From CAYQXJ01 sp964421565 (GTDB taxonomy: Bacteria; Planctomycetota; Brocadiia; SM23-32), in NCBI GenBank assembly GCA_964421565.1, contig CAYQXJ010000004.1:173326-237325 (forward strand): 64,000 bases of DNA. Direction: 5' to 3'. A program made the position numbers and the translations under genes. Of this stretch, positions 1-8,128 are shown in pieces. Below the pieces are notes generated by a model. The model saw nothing but the letters and a program-made list of their open reading frames with translations. It was not told where the DNA came from and did not search any database. How positions within the stretch are numbered: position 1 is the stretch's first letter; the number at the start of each line of letters is the position of its first letter.

Positions 1-815
1 TGCACGAAGCCTGAGCCACCCAGCATCGCCGACAGGCGCAGCATCAAGGGACGCCACAGTAAGTCGAACGCCGGCTCGGCGACGTGCGCGATCAGCCCCT
101 CGCCTACGAGACGGACGATTTCGAACGCTGCGATGAGAACGAAAACCGCAACGATCGGGCCAATGACCGGATGCACAGTGGCATGGCTCAGTTCCTGACC
201 GATGGAAGGGTGGCGGTGCTCCATGCGCTGTACTTGCTCGACGATCTCACCCACGACCTGCCAGCGGTCCTCCTCGTCCACGCTCATGCGGCCGCTGGAG
301 GCATTCTTGAGGCTCTGCTGCAGGCTCTTGATGCCTTCGCCGCTGAGGGCACAGGTCGGCACAACCGGAACTCCGAGCAGTTCGGACAGCTTGTCCGCGT
401 CGATCTGAATGCCGTGCTCCTGCGCTTCGTCCCACATGTTGAGTGCGACCACCATGCGCACGCCGCGACTGAGCAACTGAACCGTCAGGTTCAGGTTGCG
501 CTCCAGGTTAGTGGCGTCGACGACGTTGATCACCACTTCTCCTTCGTCCAGCATGTCAATGGCAACCCGCTCGGCCCGGCTCAGAGGTTGAAGGGTATAG
601 ACGCCGGGCACGTCGATAACCGAGCAGGTCTGCCCGTCCAGCCGCATCATGCCTTCGCTGAACGAGACGGTGGTTCCCGGGTAGTTGGAGGCGATGACAT
701 TGGCGCCTGTCAGTCGACTGAATACGGCACTCTTGCCCACGTTAGGGCTACCCATCAGCAGCACGCGCATGCTGGCGCCGCTGGTTGACCCTTCGGTTTC
801 GTGGCATCCAGGCAT
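1..815 (-). CDS. feoB: Ferrous iron transporter FeoB, N-terminal part (runs off left edge)
   Basis: FeoB is the inner-membrane Fe(II) permease with a cytoplasmic GTPase domain. The visible 271 residues hold the whole G domain: G1 GSPNVGKS (about residues 23-30), the NYPGTT switch, DVPG (G3) and NMWD (G4), then a helical spacer and the start of the first membrane segment (VIGPIVAVFVLIAAF). The ATG at 815 is preferred over the internal ATG at 770 because GAGGGAG lies 9 bases upstream and the N-terminal CHET stretch resembles the Cys/His start of many FeoB proteins. It is the third gene of fur-feoA-feoB, 16 bases after feoA. The transmembrane permease is beyond the window. Identification is secure. 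Confidence 0.95.
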   Translation of the reverse strand, partial: MPGCHETEGSTSGASMRVLLMGSPNVGKSAVFSRLTGANVIASNYPGTTVSFSEGMMRLDGQTCSVIDVPGVYTLQPLSRAERVAIDMLDEGEVVINVVDATNLERNLNLTVQLLSRGVRMVVALNMWDEAQEHGIQIDADKLSELLGVPVVPTCALSGEGIKSLQQSLKNASSGRMSVDEEDRWQVVGEIVEQVQRMEHRHPSIGQELSHATVHPVIGPIVAVFVLIAAFEIVRLVGEGLIAHVAEPAFDLLWRPLMLRLSAMLGGSGFV

Positions 816-831
816 CGACCCAAAGCTCCCT

Positions 832-1068
832 CTACTCTATGCGTCGGACCTCAATCTTCCGGGCAATCCCCCGGCCCATCGCTACTTGCCGCCCGTCGAT
901 GAGCACCGTGATCGGCCCGGCCATGAATTGGGTGCCGAGCTTGCGCACCTTCTTGCCGGGCCGCACGCCCATGGCGTCCAGCTTCTGCATCATGCCGCGC
1001 CCGCCGCGCACACTTACCACGACCGCGCTCTCCCCGCCCGGCAGCAACTCCAACGTCGTGTGCATCAT
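832..1068 (-). CDS. feoA: FeoA-domain protein
   Basis: A 78-residue SH3-like FeoA protein, the small cytoplasmic partner that assists FeoB in Fe(II) uptake. The typical pattern is visible: a Leu/Gly-rich first half (LLPGGESAVVVSVRGG), then LDAMGVRPGKKVRKLG, and a C-terminal half with GPITVLIDGRQVAMGRGIARKI, the usual metal-transporter FeoA ending. It begins with two adjacent ATG codons; the first overlaps the fur stop codon (ATGA), so the two genes are probably translationally coupled. It is followed by feoB after 16 bases. Confidence 0.93.
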   Translation of the reverse strand: MMHTTLELLPGGESAVVVSVRGGRGMMQKLDAMGVRPGKKVRKLGTQFMAGPITVLIDGRQVAMGRGIARKIEVRRIE

Positions 1069-1553
1069 TCCTCCGTGTTACCCTCTCGGCATTCGCAGCA
1101 GATACCCCGAATGCCCATCCGGTGATCTATGGCCTCAAAACCGTGACGGCGGCATATGCTGCTCTGCAGTTCTTCGATGCGCTCGTCGACGAACTCAATC
1201 ACCCGTCCGCACTCCACGCACACCATGTGGTCATGGTGGGGGCTACCGTATGTAGGCTCGTAACAGGCACGCCCGTCTCGGTGCATCACCTGCCGGATGA
1301 GCCCCGCACGCTCCATATGGCTGAGCGTGCGGTAAACCGTCGCGCGCGAAACCGAATCGTCATTCCGCTGAAGCGTCATCAGCAGTTCCTCGGCATCGAA
1401 GTGCCCACCGCTCCGAAAGACGGCTTCAAGGACTGATTCGCGCTGCTGTGTGTAGCGGGAGCCCTCCTCGTGCAAGTACTGACGGAAGCGGTTCAGGGCG
1501 TTCCCGACGCGCTGGTTCGGGCGCTGCGCCTGCCGGTTGCTATTGACATTCAT
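1065..1553 (-). CDS. fur: Fur-family metal-dependent repressor
   Basis: A Fur-family regulator, a winged-helix DNA-binding protein that uses Fe(II) or another divalent metal as co-repressor. The order is canonical: winged helix (RYTQQRESVLEAVF and SRATVYRTLSHMERAGL), then the dimerisation domain with the histidine motif SPHHDHMVCVECGRVIEF, and a C-terminal CCEC. The ATG at 1553 is chosen. An upstream in-frame GTG at 1571 lies inside the predicted -10/-35 promoter and is unlikely. No Shine-Dalgarno sequence precedes 1553 and the predicted transcription start is only a few bases away, so the message may be leaderless. It heads fur-feoA-feoB, and a Fur-box-like site overlaps its start, suggesting iron-responsive autoregulation. 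Confidence 0.93.
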   Translation of the reverse strand: MNVNSNRQAQRPNQRVGNALNRFRQYLHEEGSRYTQQRESVLEAVFRSGGHFDAEELLMTLQRNDDSVSRATVYRTLSHMERAGLIRQVMHRDGRACYEPTYGSPHHDHMVCVECGRVIEFVDERIEELQSSICRRHGFEAIDHRMGIRGICCECREGNTEE

Positions 1554-1558
1554 TCTCA
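1544..1558. promoter_or_regulatory. Fur-box-like operator over the fur start
   Basis: Read on the minus strand the 15 bases are TGAGAAT-G-AATGTCA. The Fur 7-1-7 consensus is TGATAAT-N-ATTATCA; 11 of 14 arm positions agree. The site sits between the -10 element and the start codon of fur, where a bound repressor would block initiation of the fur-feoA-feoB transcript. Confidence 0.55.
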
Positions 1559-1562
1559 ACAC

Positions 1563-1590
1563 AGTATACACCGTTTCTAGTTGCGGTCAA
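1563..1590 (-). promoter_or_regulatory. Sigma-70-type promoter of fur-feoAB
   Basis: On the minus strand TTGACC (1585-1590) is separated by 16 bases from TATACT (1563-1568). Both hexamers match the sigma-70 consensus in five of six positions. The ATG of fur lies 9 bases beyond the -10 element, which predicts a leader of a few bases or none. Confidence 0.7.
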
Positions 1591-1847
1591 GCGGCGACCT
1601 AAGAGAAAATGTGACGTGCTCAGAGGTCTGGGGCCCTCGGTGTCCCCTCAAGACGCAATGGCTGGGCCGCAAGGGAGCAGTCGCCTCCCCGTGCGGGTGC
1701 TATGGAGAGCGGCCACCTCGTTCGTACGCGCGTGCTCCGGCGGAGGCACTGTCAGCCCCACAGACGGCCATCAGTGTCCGCCGCAACGGATGGCACAGGT
1801 AGGATTCATGGGGACGACGGTAAAGCGGTGAACGGAGTCTCCGCCCC

Positions 1848-3290
1848 CTACTCCTGGCCGTTTCTGCGCAACTCTGAGAGCCGGGACTGTAATGCACCGC
1901 GAAGTGCGAGTGCATATTCGTAGAACCGTCGCGCGGCCTTCTCCTGCTCGGCCTGGCGCCGTCTGACGCTCAACCCCAGAACGCCGTCCCGAATGCACAC
2001 CCATGGCGGTTGGCCGGCACCTTGCCAGTTCTTGATCGCTTCGATAACGTCCCCCCCCAGTAGGGCTCGGGCCCGGCCTGCGTTCTCCGCTTCGATCTTG
2101 TACAACCGACTGGGACCCGGGCTTTCGGGCAGGCGAATGCCCCCGGCAGGGAAACGCGCTGCCAGCACCGAGCGTGGCTTGAGGGACACGCGATCGGTGC
2201 TCAGGTTAGGTATTCTCAACGCACACCCGGCCCCATCCCGCATTACGTGGCGCGCGCCCGACGTGTAGTCGAAGAGCATCATCCGTTCGGGGTCTTCACG
2301 GCTCCAGGCCACGTTGTATAGCTTGTGAGGGCCCCGGAAGAAACCGAAATCGGGCAGGGAGTCAACCAATCGACCCTCGTCGTCTTCGCTGAACTCCAGT
2401 TCCATCAGCGATGCCTGATAGCGGATCACGGCCCGGTGCCAACCGGCCGCTGCTTGTTCGAGGCGGTAGCTGCGATAGGAGAGGAAGACAACCGTTGCCA
2501 GCAGAAGGACGAGTGCAAACACTGAGCCGACGACCGCCGCTTGAACGCCCGCCGCAACCAGCAACAGCAGCAACAGCAATGACCCGGCGAGGGCGTAGGT
2601 GGAGCTGCGGGCAATCTGGCGCCAGAAGATCTCCGGTGGCTGGCCGTCTCCGTGGCGCACTGGCAATGCCCTTTCCCCTTTCACTGGTTCCAGCCGGTCC
2701 TCAATGGCTTCCTTCAGCCACTTCAATTCCTGGCTGGGCAGCCCGCTGCCGAAACTGACCAGGCCGTTCTCCGAAACCACGACAAGCTCGGGCCGTTCCC
2801 CGCTCCAGTCTGTGCAGGTATAGCCATCAGCCAGCAATTCCTTGCGCCCTACGTGGATTCCGTGGAAGGAGCGTCGTGGCACTCGCCATGTGCGGCTGAA
2901 CGGGAAGGAGCGCACCACCACGATGGCCTCATCCCCAACAGCCACGCGCGTTATGTCCAGCACGGCGCGCAATAACAGGTAAGCGCCGCAACCAACCAGC
3001 GCAAGACCGCAGGCGCCGACAACCAGCCCGCCGGCCGCCGTCGCGCCCCCTACCGTGGACCCGAAGGCCAGCACTAGGGCCAGCGCCCCGGCGGTGAGCA
3101 AGCCGATTGCCTGCACGGCATCCGTGCGATGCAACTCGGGCGCCGGCACCCGTAACACCAGATTGCCGTCCTGTATGGATATGCGGGTCTTGTGGCCGGC
3201 TGGCGCCCCGAGCAGACGCATCTCCGCGCGCTCACGCGCGGCCGGGGCGGCCGTCGCCTCCTTCTGCTCACACGTCCTCAGTTCTGTCAT
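1848..3290 (-). CDS. Membrane protein of unknown function, two paired-helix modules
   Basis: No family is recognised in this 480-residue protein. It has a hydrophilic N-terminus of about 55 residues, a first pair of hydrophobic helices (about 62-110, rich in Ala, Gly and Leu), a soluble region of about 115 residues, a second helix pair (about 230-275, with SLLLLLLLVAAG), and a C-terminal soluble region of about 200 residues. The stretch after the first helix pair (DITRVAVGDEAIVVVRSFPFSRTWRVPRR, split here only for description) looks like a bacterial PH-type beta segment. The ATG follows GGAGGAG. It is transcribed alone, divergent from the rhomboid gene. Confidence 0.75.
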   Translation of the reverse strand: MTELRTCEQKEATAAPAARERAEMRLLGAPAGHKTRISIQDGNLVLRVPAPELHRTDAVQAIGLLTAGALALVLAFGSTVGGATAAGGLVVGACGLALVGCGAYLLLRAVLDITRVAVGDEAIVVVRSFPFSRTWRVPRRSFHGIHVGRKELLADGYTCTDWSGERPELVVVSENGLVSFGSGLPSQELKWLKEAIEDRLEPVKGERALPVRHGDGQPPEIFWRQIARSSTYALAGSLLLLLLLVAAGVQAAVVGSVFALVLLLATVVFLSYRSYRLEQAAAGWHRAVIRYQASLMELEFSEDDEGRLVDSLPDFGFFRGPHKLYNVAWSREDPERMMLFDYTSGARHVMRDGAGCALRIPNLSTDRVSLKPRSVLAARFPAGGIRLPESPGPSRLYKIEAENAGRARALLGGDVIEAIKNWQGAGQPPWVCIRDGVLGLSVRRRQAEQEKAARRFYEYALALRGALQSRLSELRRNGQE

Positions 3291-3413
3291 CTACTCCTCC
3301 GAGGCCGTTCGGTCGATGCCAGAGGACCCCTGCGACGCGGCTTGTGCCACGCAGGCGGCCTGTGCTATCCTGCGGCAACCGGCCACGTCCCCATATGGCG
3401 AAAGGCGCCGCAC

Positions 3414-4115
3414 GTGCTACCTCTGCGCGACAAGAACCCTTCGGGCGTGACGCCCTGGATCGTCTACGGCCTGATTGTAGCCAACTCGCTGGTATTCCTT
3501 TTTGAGATAAGGCTTCCTCAGGCGGACCTTGAGCAACTGATGTACCGCTTCGGTTTTGTGCCGGCACAGGCGACGGCAGCCCTGCGTGGCCAGGTCAGTC
3601 TGTCAGCTCGGCTGCTCGTGCCGGCGCTGACGAGTATGTTTCTACACGGCGGCTATATGCACCTCATCGGCAACATGTGGTTCCTCTGGCTGTTCGGGGA
3701 CAACGTGGAAGCCCGCCTCGGTCACCTTCCTTTCCTGCTCTTCTACCTGGTGTGCGGGCTCGCCGCCAGCGGCGCGCAGTGGGCTCTCGCGCCTGCCGCA
3801 GACATACCGACAGTCGGCGCTAGCGGAGCCATCGCTGGCACCCTGGGCGCCTACGCGCTATGCTGGCCGGGCGCCCGGATTCTGACACTTGTGCCGATCT
3901 TCTACTTCATCCACATAATCGAAGTGCCGGCCATCTTTGTGCTTGGCTTCTGGTTCCTTATGCAGTTGCTTCAGGGGGTTGCATCGCTCGGCGTGCGCTA
4001 CGCACACGGGGGCGTGGCCTACGGCGCGCACGTCGGCGGCTTTGTGGTCGGCCTGCTGCTCATCAAGCTGCTGCCTCGTCGCGACAGGGGCCGCCCTTCA
4101 TCGAGACGGCGATAG
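3414..4115 (+). CDS. Rhomboid family intramembrane serine protease
   Basis: A rhomboid protease of 233 residues that cleaves membrane proteins within their transmembrane segments. The catalytic serine is in TVGASGAIAG and the catalytic histidine in GAHVGGFVVG, each in a hydrophobic helix. The oxyanion-side motif HLIGNMWFLWLFG, with His and Asn, precedes them. The reading frame is open further upstream, but translation most likely begins at the GTG at 3414 (LPLRDKNPSG follows); the longer extension is Arg-rich and lacks rhomboid features. Six or seven hydrophobic helices follow. murJ begins 31 bases downstream on the same strand. Confidence 0.9.
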   Translation: MLPLRDKNPSGVTPWIVYGLIVANSLVFLFEIRLPQADLEQLMYRFGFVPAQATAALRGQVSLSARLLVPALTSMFLHGGYMHLIGNMWFLWLFGDNVEARLGHLPFLLFYLVCGLAASGAQWALAPAADIPTVGASGAIAGTLGAYALCWPGARILTLVPIFYFIHIIEVPAIFVLGFWFLMQLLQGVASLGVRYAHGGVAYGAHVGGFVVGLLLIKLLPRRDRGRPSSRRR

Positions 4116-4146
4116 AACCAACCACGGGGGATGAAGCACATCTCGC

Positions 4147-5772
4147 ATGGCCGAAAGCGCCGACAAATTCATCCACCACGCAGGGCTCATATCCCTCCTG
4201 ACCTTGCTGAGCCGCCTTCTGGGTGTCGTGCGGGACGCGGCGTGCGCTGCGGTTTTCGGTGCCGGCCTTGTCTGGGACGCGTTCAGCTTCGCCTTCCGCA
4301 TACCTAACCTGTTCCGAAGGCTCTTCGGCGAGGGCGCCCTGAGTGCGGCGTTCGTGCCGTTCCTCTCGGAGTATCTGGAGCTTCACACCCCTGAGGAGGC
4401 CTGGCGGTTCGCCGGTCGAGTGGCAGGTGCTCTGGCGATGGTGCTGGTGGCAATCCTTCTGCTGGCAGAGCTGGCGCTGGTGGGCGTCATCGGGTTTGGG
4501 CAGTTGAGTGCCCGCTGGCACATGGCCCTGTTGCTCACGGCGCTGCTGCTGCCTTACATGCTGTTGATCTGCCTGACGGCGCTTGCCGGGGCTGTGCTGA
4601 ACAGTCTTAAGCATTTCGCTGCGCCGGCTCTCGCACCGGTGGTGCTTAACGTTTGCTGGATCGCCGCCGTCCTCCTGGTATCGCCCGCCGTGGCCAGCAC
4701 GCAGCAACAACAGATTATCGTGCTGGCCGGTGCTATCCTGGTGGCCGGCGCGCTTCAGCTCGCCCTGCAGTTATTTGCCCTGCACCGCAAGGGCTTCCGC
4801 TGGCGCGTCTGCTGCGACGTGCTGCATCCACAGGTGCGCCGCCTTGCAGCGGCTATGGCGCCCGTTGCCTTGGGCCTGGGCGCGCTGCAGCTCAACGTGC
4901 TGCTGGACGGCGTGATCGCCATCTCGCTGGCCGCGCCCAAGGGCAAAGCCACCTTTCTGCTTCTGGGATGGGAGTTGCCCTACCCGATGGAAATCGGGGC
5001 AAACAGCGTGCTCTACTATGGCAACCGGCTTATGCAGTTTCCGCTGGGCGTGTTCGGAATCGCGCTGGCGACGGCGGTTTTCCCGGTGCTCAGTCGCCAG
5101 GCCGCGAGAAAGGACTGGCCCCGCTTCGCTCGCTCCGTGGTGCGCGGTGTCGGTGCCGGCCTGTTCATAGCCGTGCCTGCGAGCGTCGGCCTGGTGCTGC
5201 TGCGCTATCCCCTAATAGAGCTGATCTTTCAGCGGGGCGCCTTCACTCCTCGGATGACGGCGCGCACGGCACGGGTGCTGGCGGCGTATTGCGCAGGGAT
5301 ATGGGCATTCGGCGCACTGCACCTGCTCACGCGGGCGTTCTACAGCATGGGCAAACACGGCACGCCCGCACGCACGGCAGCGGCAATGGTGCTGCTCAAC
5401 ATTGCGCTGAACCTGTTGCTTGTCTGGCCTCTCGGCGAGGCGGGCCTCGCAACCGCCACCAGTGTAACTGCATGCGTTCAGGTTCTTGTGCTGGCGGTCC
5501 TGCTGGGACGAAAGGTGAGCCTACGGGGAATGAGGGCGCTGGTGTGGGACATGGGCGCAGTGCTAACGGCGACAGCGGGCATGTCCATCGCGGTTCTGGC
5601 GTTGCTGGCACTGTTGCCCACCGGCGACGCACTGGCAGTACGGCTGCTGCGCGCGGTTGCCCCCGCAGCCTTCGGGGCAGCAGTATACCTGGGACTGGCG
5701 GCCCTGCTGGACTGCGGGATTCTCAGGTCGCTCGCCGCCGCCTTCAGACCAGCGCCGCGCGACTGCATGTAG
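4147..5772 (+). CDS. murJ: Lipid II flippase MurJ
   Basis: MurJ (MviN) moves the peptidoglycan precursor lipid II across the inner membrane. The 541-residue length and about 14 hydrophobic helices fit the family. Family signatures are clear: TLLSRLLGVVRDAACAAVFG and DAFSFAFRIPNLFRRLFGEG near the N-terminus, NRLMQFPLGVFGIALATAVFPVLS in the middle (each quoted in part), and LTRAFYSMGKHGTP later. Gln/Arg residues typical of the central cavity are retained. It lies 31 bases behind the rhomboid gene and is convergent with the Hfq-like gene, whose stop codon is only 3 bases away. Confidence 0.96.
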   Translation: MAESADKFIHHAGLISLLTLLSRLLGVVRDAACAAVFGAGLVWDAFSFAFRIPNLFRRLFGEGALSAAFVPFLSEYLELHTPEEAWRFAGRVAGALAMVLVAILLLAELALVGVIGFGQLSARWHMALLLTALLLPYMLLICLTALAGAVLNSLKHFAAPALAPVVLNVCWIAAVLLVSPAVASTQQQQIIVLAGAILVAGALQLALQLFALHRKGFRWRVCCDVLHPQVRRLAAAMAPVALGLGALQLNVLLDGVIAISLAAPKGKATFLLLGWELPYPMEIGANSVLYYGNRLMQFPLGVFGIALATAVFPVLSRQAARKDWPRFARSVVRGVGAGLFIAVPASVGLVLLRYPLIELIFQRGAFTPRMTARTARVLAAYCAGIWAFGALHLLTRAFYSMGKHGTPARTAAAMVLLNIALNLLLVWPLGEAGLATATSVTACVQVLVLAVLLGRKVSLRGMRALVWDMGAVLTATAGMSIAVLALLALLPTGDALAVRLLRAVAPAAFGAAVYLGLAALLDCGILRSLAAAFRPAPRDCM

Positions 5773-5775
5773 CGG

Positions 5776-5964
5776 TCAGTCCCCCTCGGCGGCCAGGCGA
5801 ATGGCAATGATCGCGTGCGCCATGATTTGGACCTCAGTGCCACCTCGGGTGATGACTATGTAGAGGTCCGAGACTTCTGAGAGCTCGCCGGTCAGAGACT
5901 TGCCGTTCACCATGGCCACGTTGATCTGTTTGCCGAACCAACCTGTCTTCACCAGCCCCGGCAT
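5776..5964 (-). CDS. Hfq/Sm-like small protein
   Basis: A 62-residue protein with a convincing Sm fold pattern. The segment INVAMVNGKSLTGELSEV matches the Sm1 motif of Hfq (hydrophobic strand, VNG, then a G-hydrophobic-G strand). After it come DLYIVIT and a short Sm2-like end, MAHAIIAIR, in the place of Hfq's YKHAISTI; the His-Ala-Ile core is kept but Tyr and Lys are not. It lacks the N-terminal QDxFLN motif of classical Hfq. A role as an RNA-binding ring protein is inferred. No SD was examined beyond TAGGGGGAGGGAT-like purines just upstream. It stands between murJ (convergent) and the ketosynthase-like gene. Confidence 0.6.
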   Translation of the reverse strand: MPGLVKTGWFGKQINVAMVNGKSLTGELSEVSDLYIVITRGGTEVQIMAHAIIAIRLAAEGD

Positions 5965-6043
5965 CGGACTATCCCTCCCCCTACTATCAACTTGATGGCT
6001 CTCGCACCAGCGTAGCGCACAGGCCCCCGAGGGGCAAGTCGGC

Positions 6044-7177
6044 TTACAGAGCCTTCAGGATGGCGGCGCAGGCAAGCTCGCTCGTGCAGCCCAGCACCAA
6101 CGCCGCATAGCCCAGCAGCGCTGCGCTGTCTCGCTGCACCCAGACCTGAATGCCCCGTGGCTCGTCCATCATGTCCACTCGCGGGGGCATCTGTCCGGTG
6201 CTCAGCACGTGGGCAGCCAGGGTACACTCCATTGGGAAGCCTGCCGCGAAAGTCTCGCCCACATAGTCCTTTGCGCTGAAGACCGGCACCGTTGAGTAAC
6301 GCCCAAGAACGGTCTGTTCCGCCTGCCGCGCAGCGCGCGAGCAGGCGCCGCCGCTTGAAAGGAATACGACGCCGACATCGCCTTCCCAGACATCCGCCCA
6401 TTGCAGGGCATCTGTAACCGCATGACTCAGCGCACCGGTGGGGTCTGCGCCGGGCTCCACCGGCCGGCAGACTACTGATCCGAGCTCGCAGAAAGCATAC
6501 GCCTCACGGCGCTCCACGGATCGATCTGTCTCGAGTACCAGCAGGGCGACGCCCTGCGCAGCACGCGCGGCGCCGAGGCCGGTCTGCAACTGTGTCATCT
6601 GCGCGGCGCTCGGCACGTCCACGCCGCCGCTGAGCATCATGTCTGCGCCATCCTCCCGCAACGTGCGCCAGGCCGCCTCCATGACTTGCGCGCCGCTCAG
6701 CAAGTCGCCGCATGCGCTCCAACGCGCCCCACGCAGCAACAACTCGCCGGCGAGGATGCTCGCCAGGTCGCCCTGCTCACAGGTACCTCTTGAAGCAGCA
6801 CGTTCATCAGCCTTGCTGCCCACCGTGGCAAGATGCAGACATCCTACGGCCCGGACGCCGTCGCCCAAGGCCGATGCGACAGCGACACCACACCGCTCAG
6901 GCTGGACTTCATCGTACATCACGTAGGCGCTGTCGAGGGCCTCAGCCCCGGCAGCCAGGGCAGTGCGCACTCGGCCGTCGGGATAGTCGTGTACGGTTTG
7001 CAGGAAGTCTGCGAGGTCAAACGGAGGCATTACCAGGGGCCGCGATGAACGAATCGGTTGCCCTTCCACTCCCGCTGTGACCGCCTCCTCCACCATGCCT
7101 TCCACAAGGCTTTCGATACCCACACCCCAGCGGCACACGGGCCCGAGGCCGCTGATGAGCACGAAACGCTGTTCCAT
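6044..7177 (-). CDS. Degenerate beta-ketoacyl-synthase-like protein
   Basis: About 377 residues with the thiolase/ketosynthase fold pattern. The N-terminus MEQRFVLISGLGPV matches the first ketosynthase strand. The segment SACGDLLSGAQ, followed by EAAWRTLREDGADMMLSGG, matches the nucleophile-cysteine region, although there are extra residues between Cys and the Gly-Ala. The active-site histidines are not conserved: the usual GHxxGAAG is GETFAAGFPME, and no EAHGTGT-like block is seen. Decarboxylative condensation is therefore unlikely; a chain-length-factor-like or binding role is possible. No acyl carrier protein or partner ketosynthase is near. The start is uncertain: ATG 7177 and ATG 7192 both lack a good SD. 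Confidence 0.65.
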   Translation of the reverse strand: MEQRFVLISGLGPVCRWGVGIESLVEGMVEEAVTAGVEGQPIRSSRPLVMPPFDLADFLQTVHDYPDGRVRTALAAGAEALDSAYVMYDEVQPERCGVAVASALGDGVRAVGCLHLATVGSKADERAASRGTCEQGDLASILAGELLLRGARWSACGDLLSGAQVMEAAWRTLREDGADMMLSGGVDVPSAAQMTQLQTGLGAARAAQGVALLVLETDRSVERREAYAFCELGSVVCRPVEPGADPTGALSHAVTDALQWADVWEGDVGVVFLSSGGACSRAARQAEQTVLGRYSTVPVFSAKDYVGETFAAGFPMECTLAAHVLSTGQMPPRVDMMDEPRGIQVWVQRDSAALLGYAALVLGCTSELACAAILKAL

Positions 7178-7327
7178 GGGCGGTGGGTTCATATGGCAGT
7201 GGCAAGCAAGGAGTGGGGAGACATCACGGTTGCCTATCAGCAACTACTCGGACGGAATGGAGAGACCAGGTGTGCAGGGAAAGGGCTCGGGTTCGGATTG
7301 CCCCAGGTGAGCACGCCAACGTTTGCT

Positions 7328-8071
7328 TCAGTCCCGGAACTCCTGCAGGATCTCGCTGACGCTTCTGCCCCCTTCGGGCACAACCAGTATCTCCACGCGT
7401 CGGTTCGCCGCGACGGGCTCTTGTGGGTTCTCGGGTTCGATGCGTGGTTGGTTCGGGCCGAACCCGGCAATGTACATGCGGTCCGCGTTGAGGTCCTGCT
7501 GGACGAGATACTGCATCACCGCGTGGGCGCGCATTGCGGAGAGGTGGTAGTTGTCCTTCCAGCCGGAGACAGTCACCGGAACACCGTCGGTGTGGCCATC
7601 TATGCGCACTTTGACGTCCGCCTTGTCTTTCAGATACGTGGCCACCTTGTTCAACGACTGCTTCGCCTGCTCGCTCAGGTCAGTCTTGCCAAGTTCGAAC
7701 AGGATATCGTTCTCCAGAACGATGAAGTTGCCCTCACGGCGGCTCTCGATGGAGATACCGGACAGATTACGCACGAGGCTCTCCAGCTCCCGCCTCTGCT
7801 GTTCCAGGCGGTTCTGCTCCTGCTGAAGCCGACCGACAAGTTCGCGCGCCCCGGCGGCTTCCTGTTCGGCCTGTTGCCACTGATCCCGGTACTGGTCCCT
7901 CTGCGTCTGCAGCCGAGCCGTTTCCTCGCGGTATGCGTCCAGCTCCTGCTGGCAGCTCGTTAGCCTTCCCTCGAGACTGGCCTTCTGCCTGCGCAGCGTC
8001 TTCAGCTCGGGGCAGCCGGCCAGGCCAACAACGGCGACGGCCAGAAACAGCATCAACATCGACTTATGCAT
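7328..8071 (-). CDS. OmpA-family peptidoglycan-binding lipoprotein with coiled coil
   Basis: A 247-residue outer-membrane-associated lipoprotein. The ATG at 8071 follows GAGGGGAG and starts a lipoprotein signal with lipobox LAGC (LFLAVAVVGLAGC). Residues of about 25-110 form a coiled coil rich in Gln, Glu and Arg. The C-terminal OmpA domain contains the expected ILFELGKTDLSEQAKQSL, the peptidoglycan-contact stretch IDGHTDGVPV and LSAMRAHAVMQYL, and an ANRRVEILV ending. This arrangement ties the outer membrane to the wall (Pal or YiaD type). It lies directly downstream of the HTH/acidic membrane protein (57 bases) and is likely co-transcribed with it. Confidence 0.9.
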   Translation of the reverse strand: MHKSMLMLFLAVAVVGLAGCPELKTLRRQKASLEGRLTSCQQELDAYREETARLQTQRDQYRDQWQQAEQEAAGARELVGRLQQEQNRLEQQRRELESLVRNLSGISIESRREGNFIVLENDILFELGKTDLSEQAKQSLNKVATYLKDKADVKVRIDGHTDGVPVTVSGWKDNYHLSAMRAHAVMQYLVQQDLNADRMYIAGFGPNQPRIEPENPQEPVAANRRVEILVVPEGGRSVSEILQEFRD

Positions 8072-8128
8072 CAGAAGCGCTCCCCTCGGCACAATTACGT
8101 GACAGGCAGCGATTGTAGCGTCAACCAC

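Noticed and set aside
1591..1847. Possible structured RNA between fur and the membrane protein gene
   Set aside because: No tRNA, RNase P, SRP or tmRNA signature and no obvious conserved hairpin.
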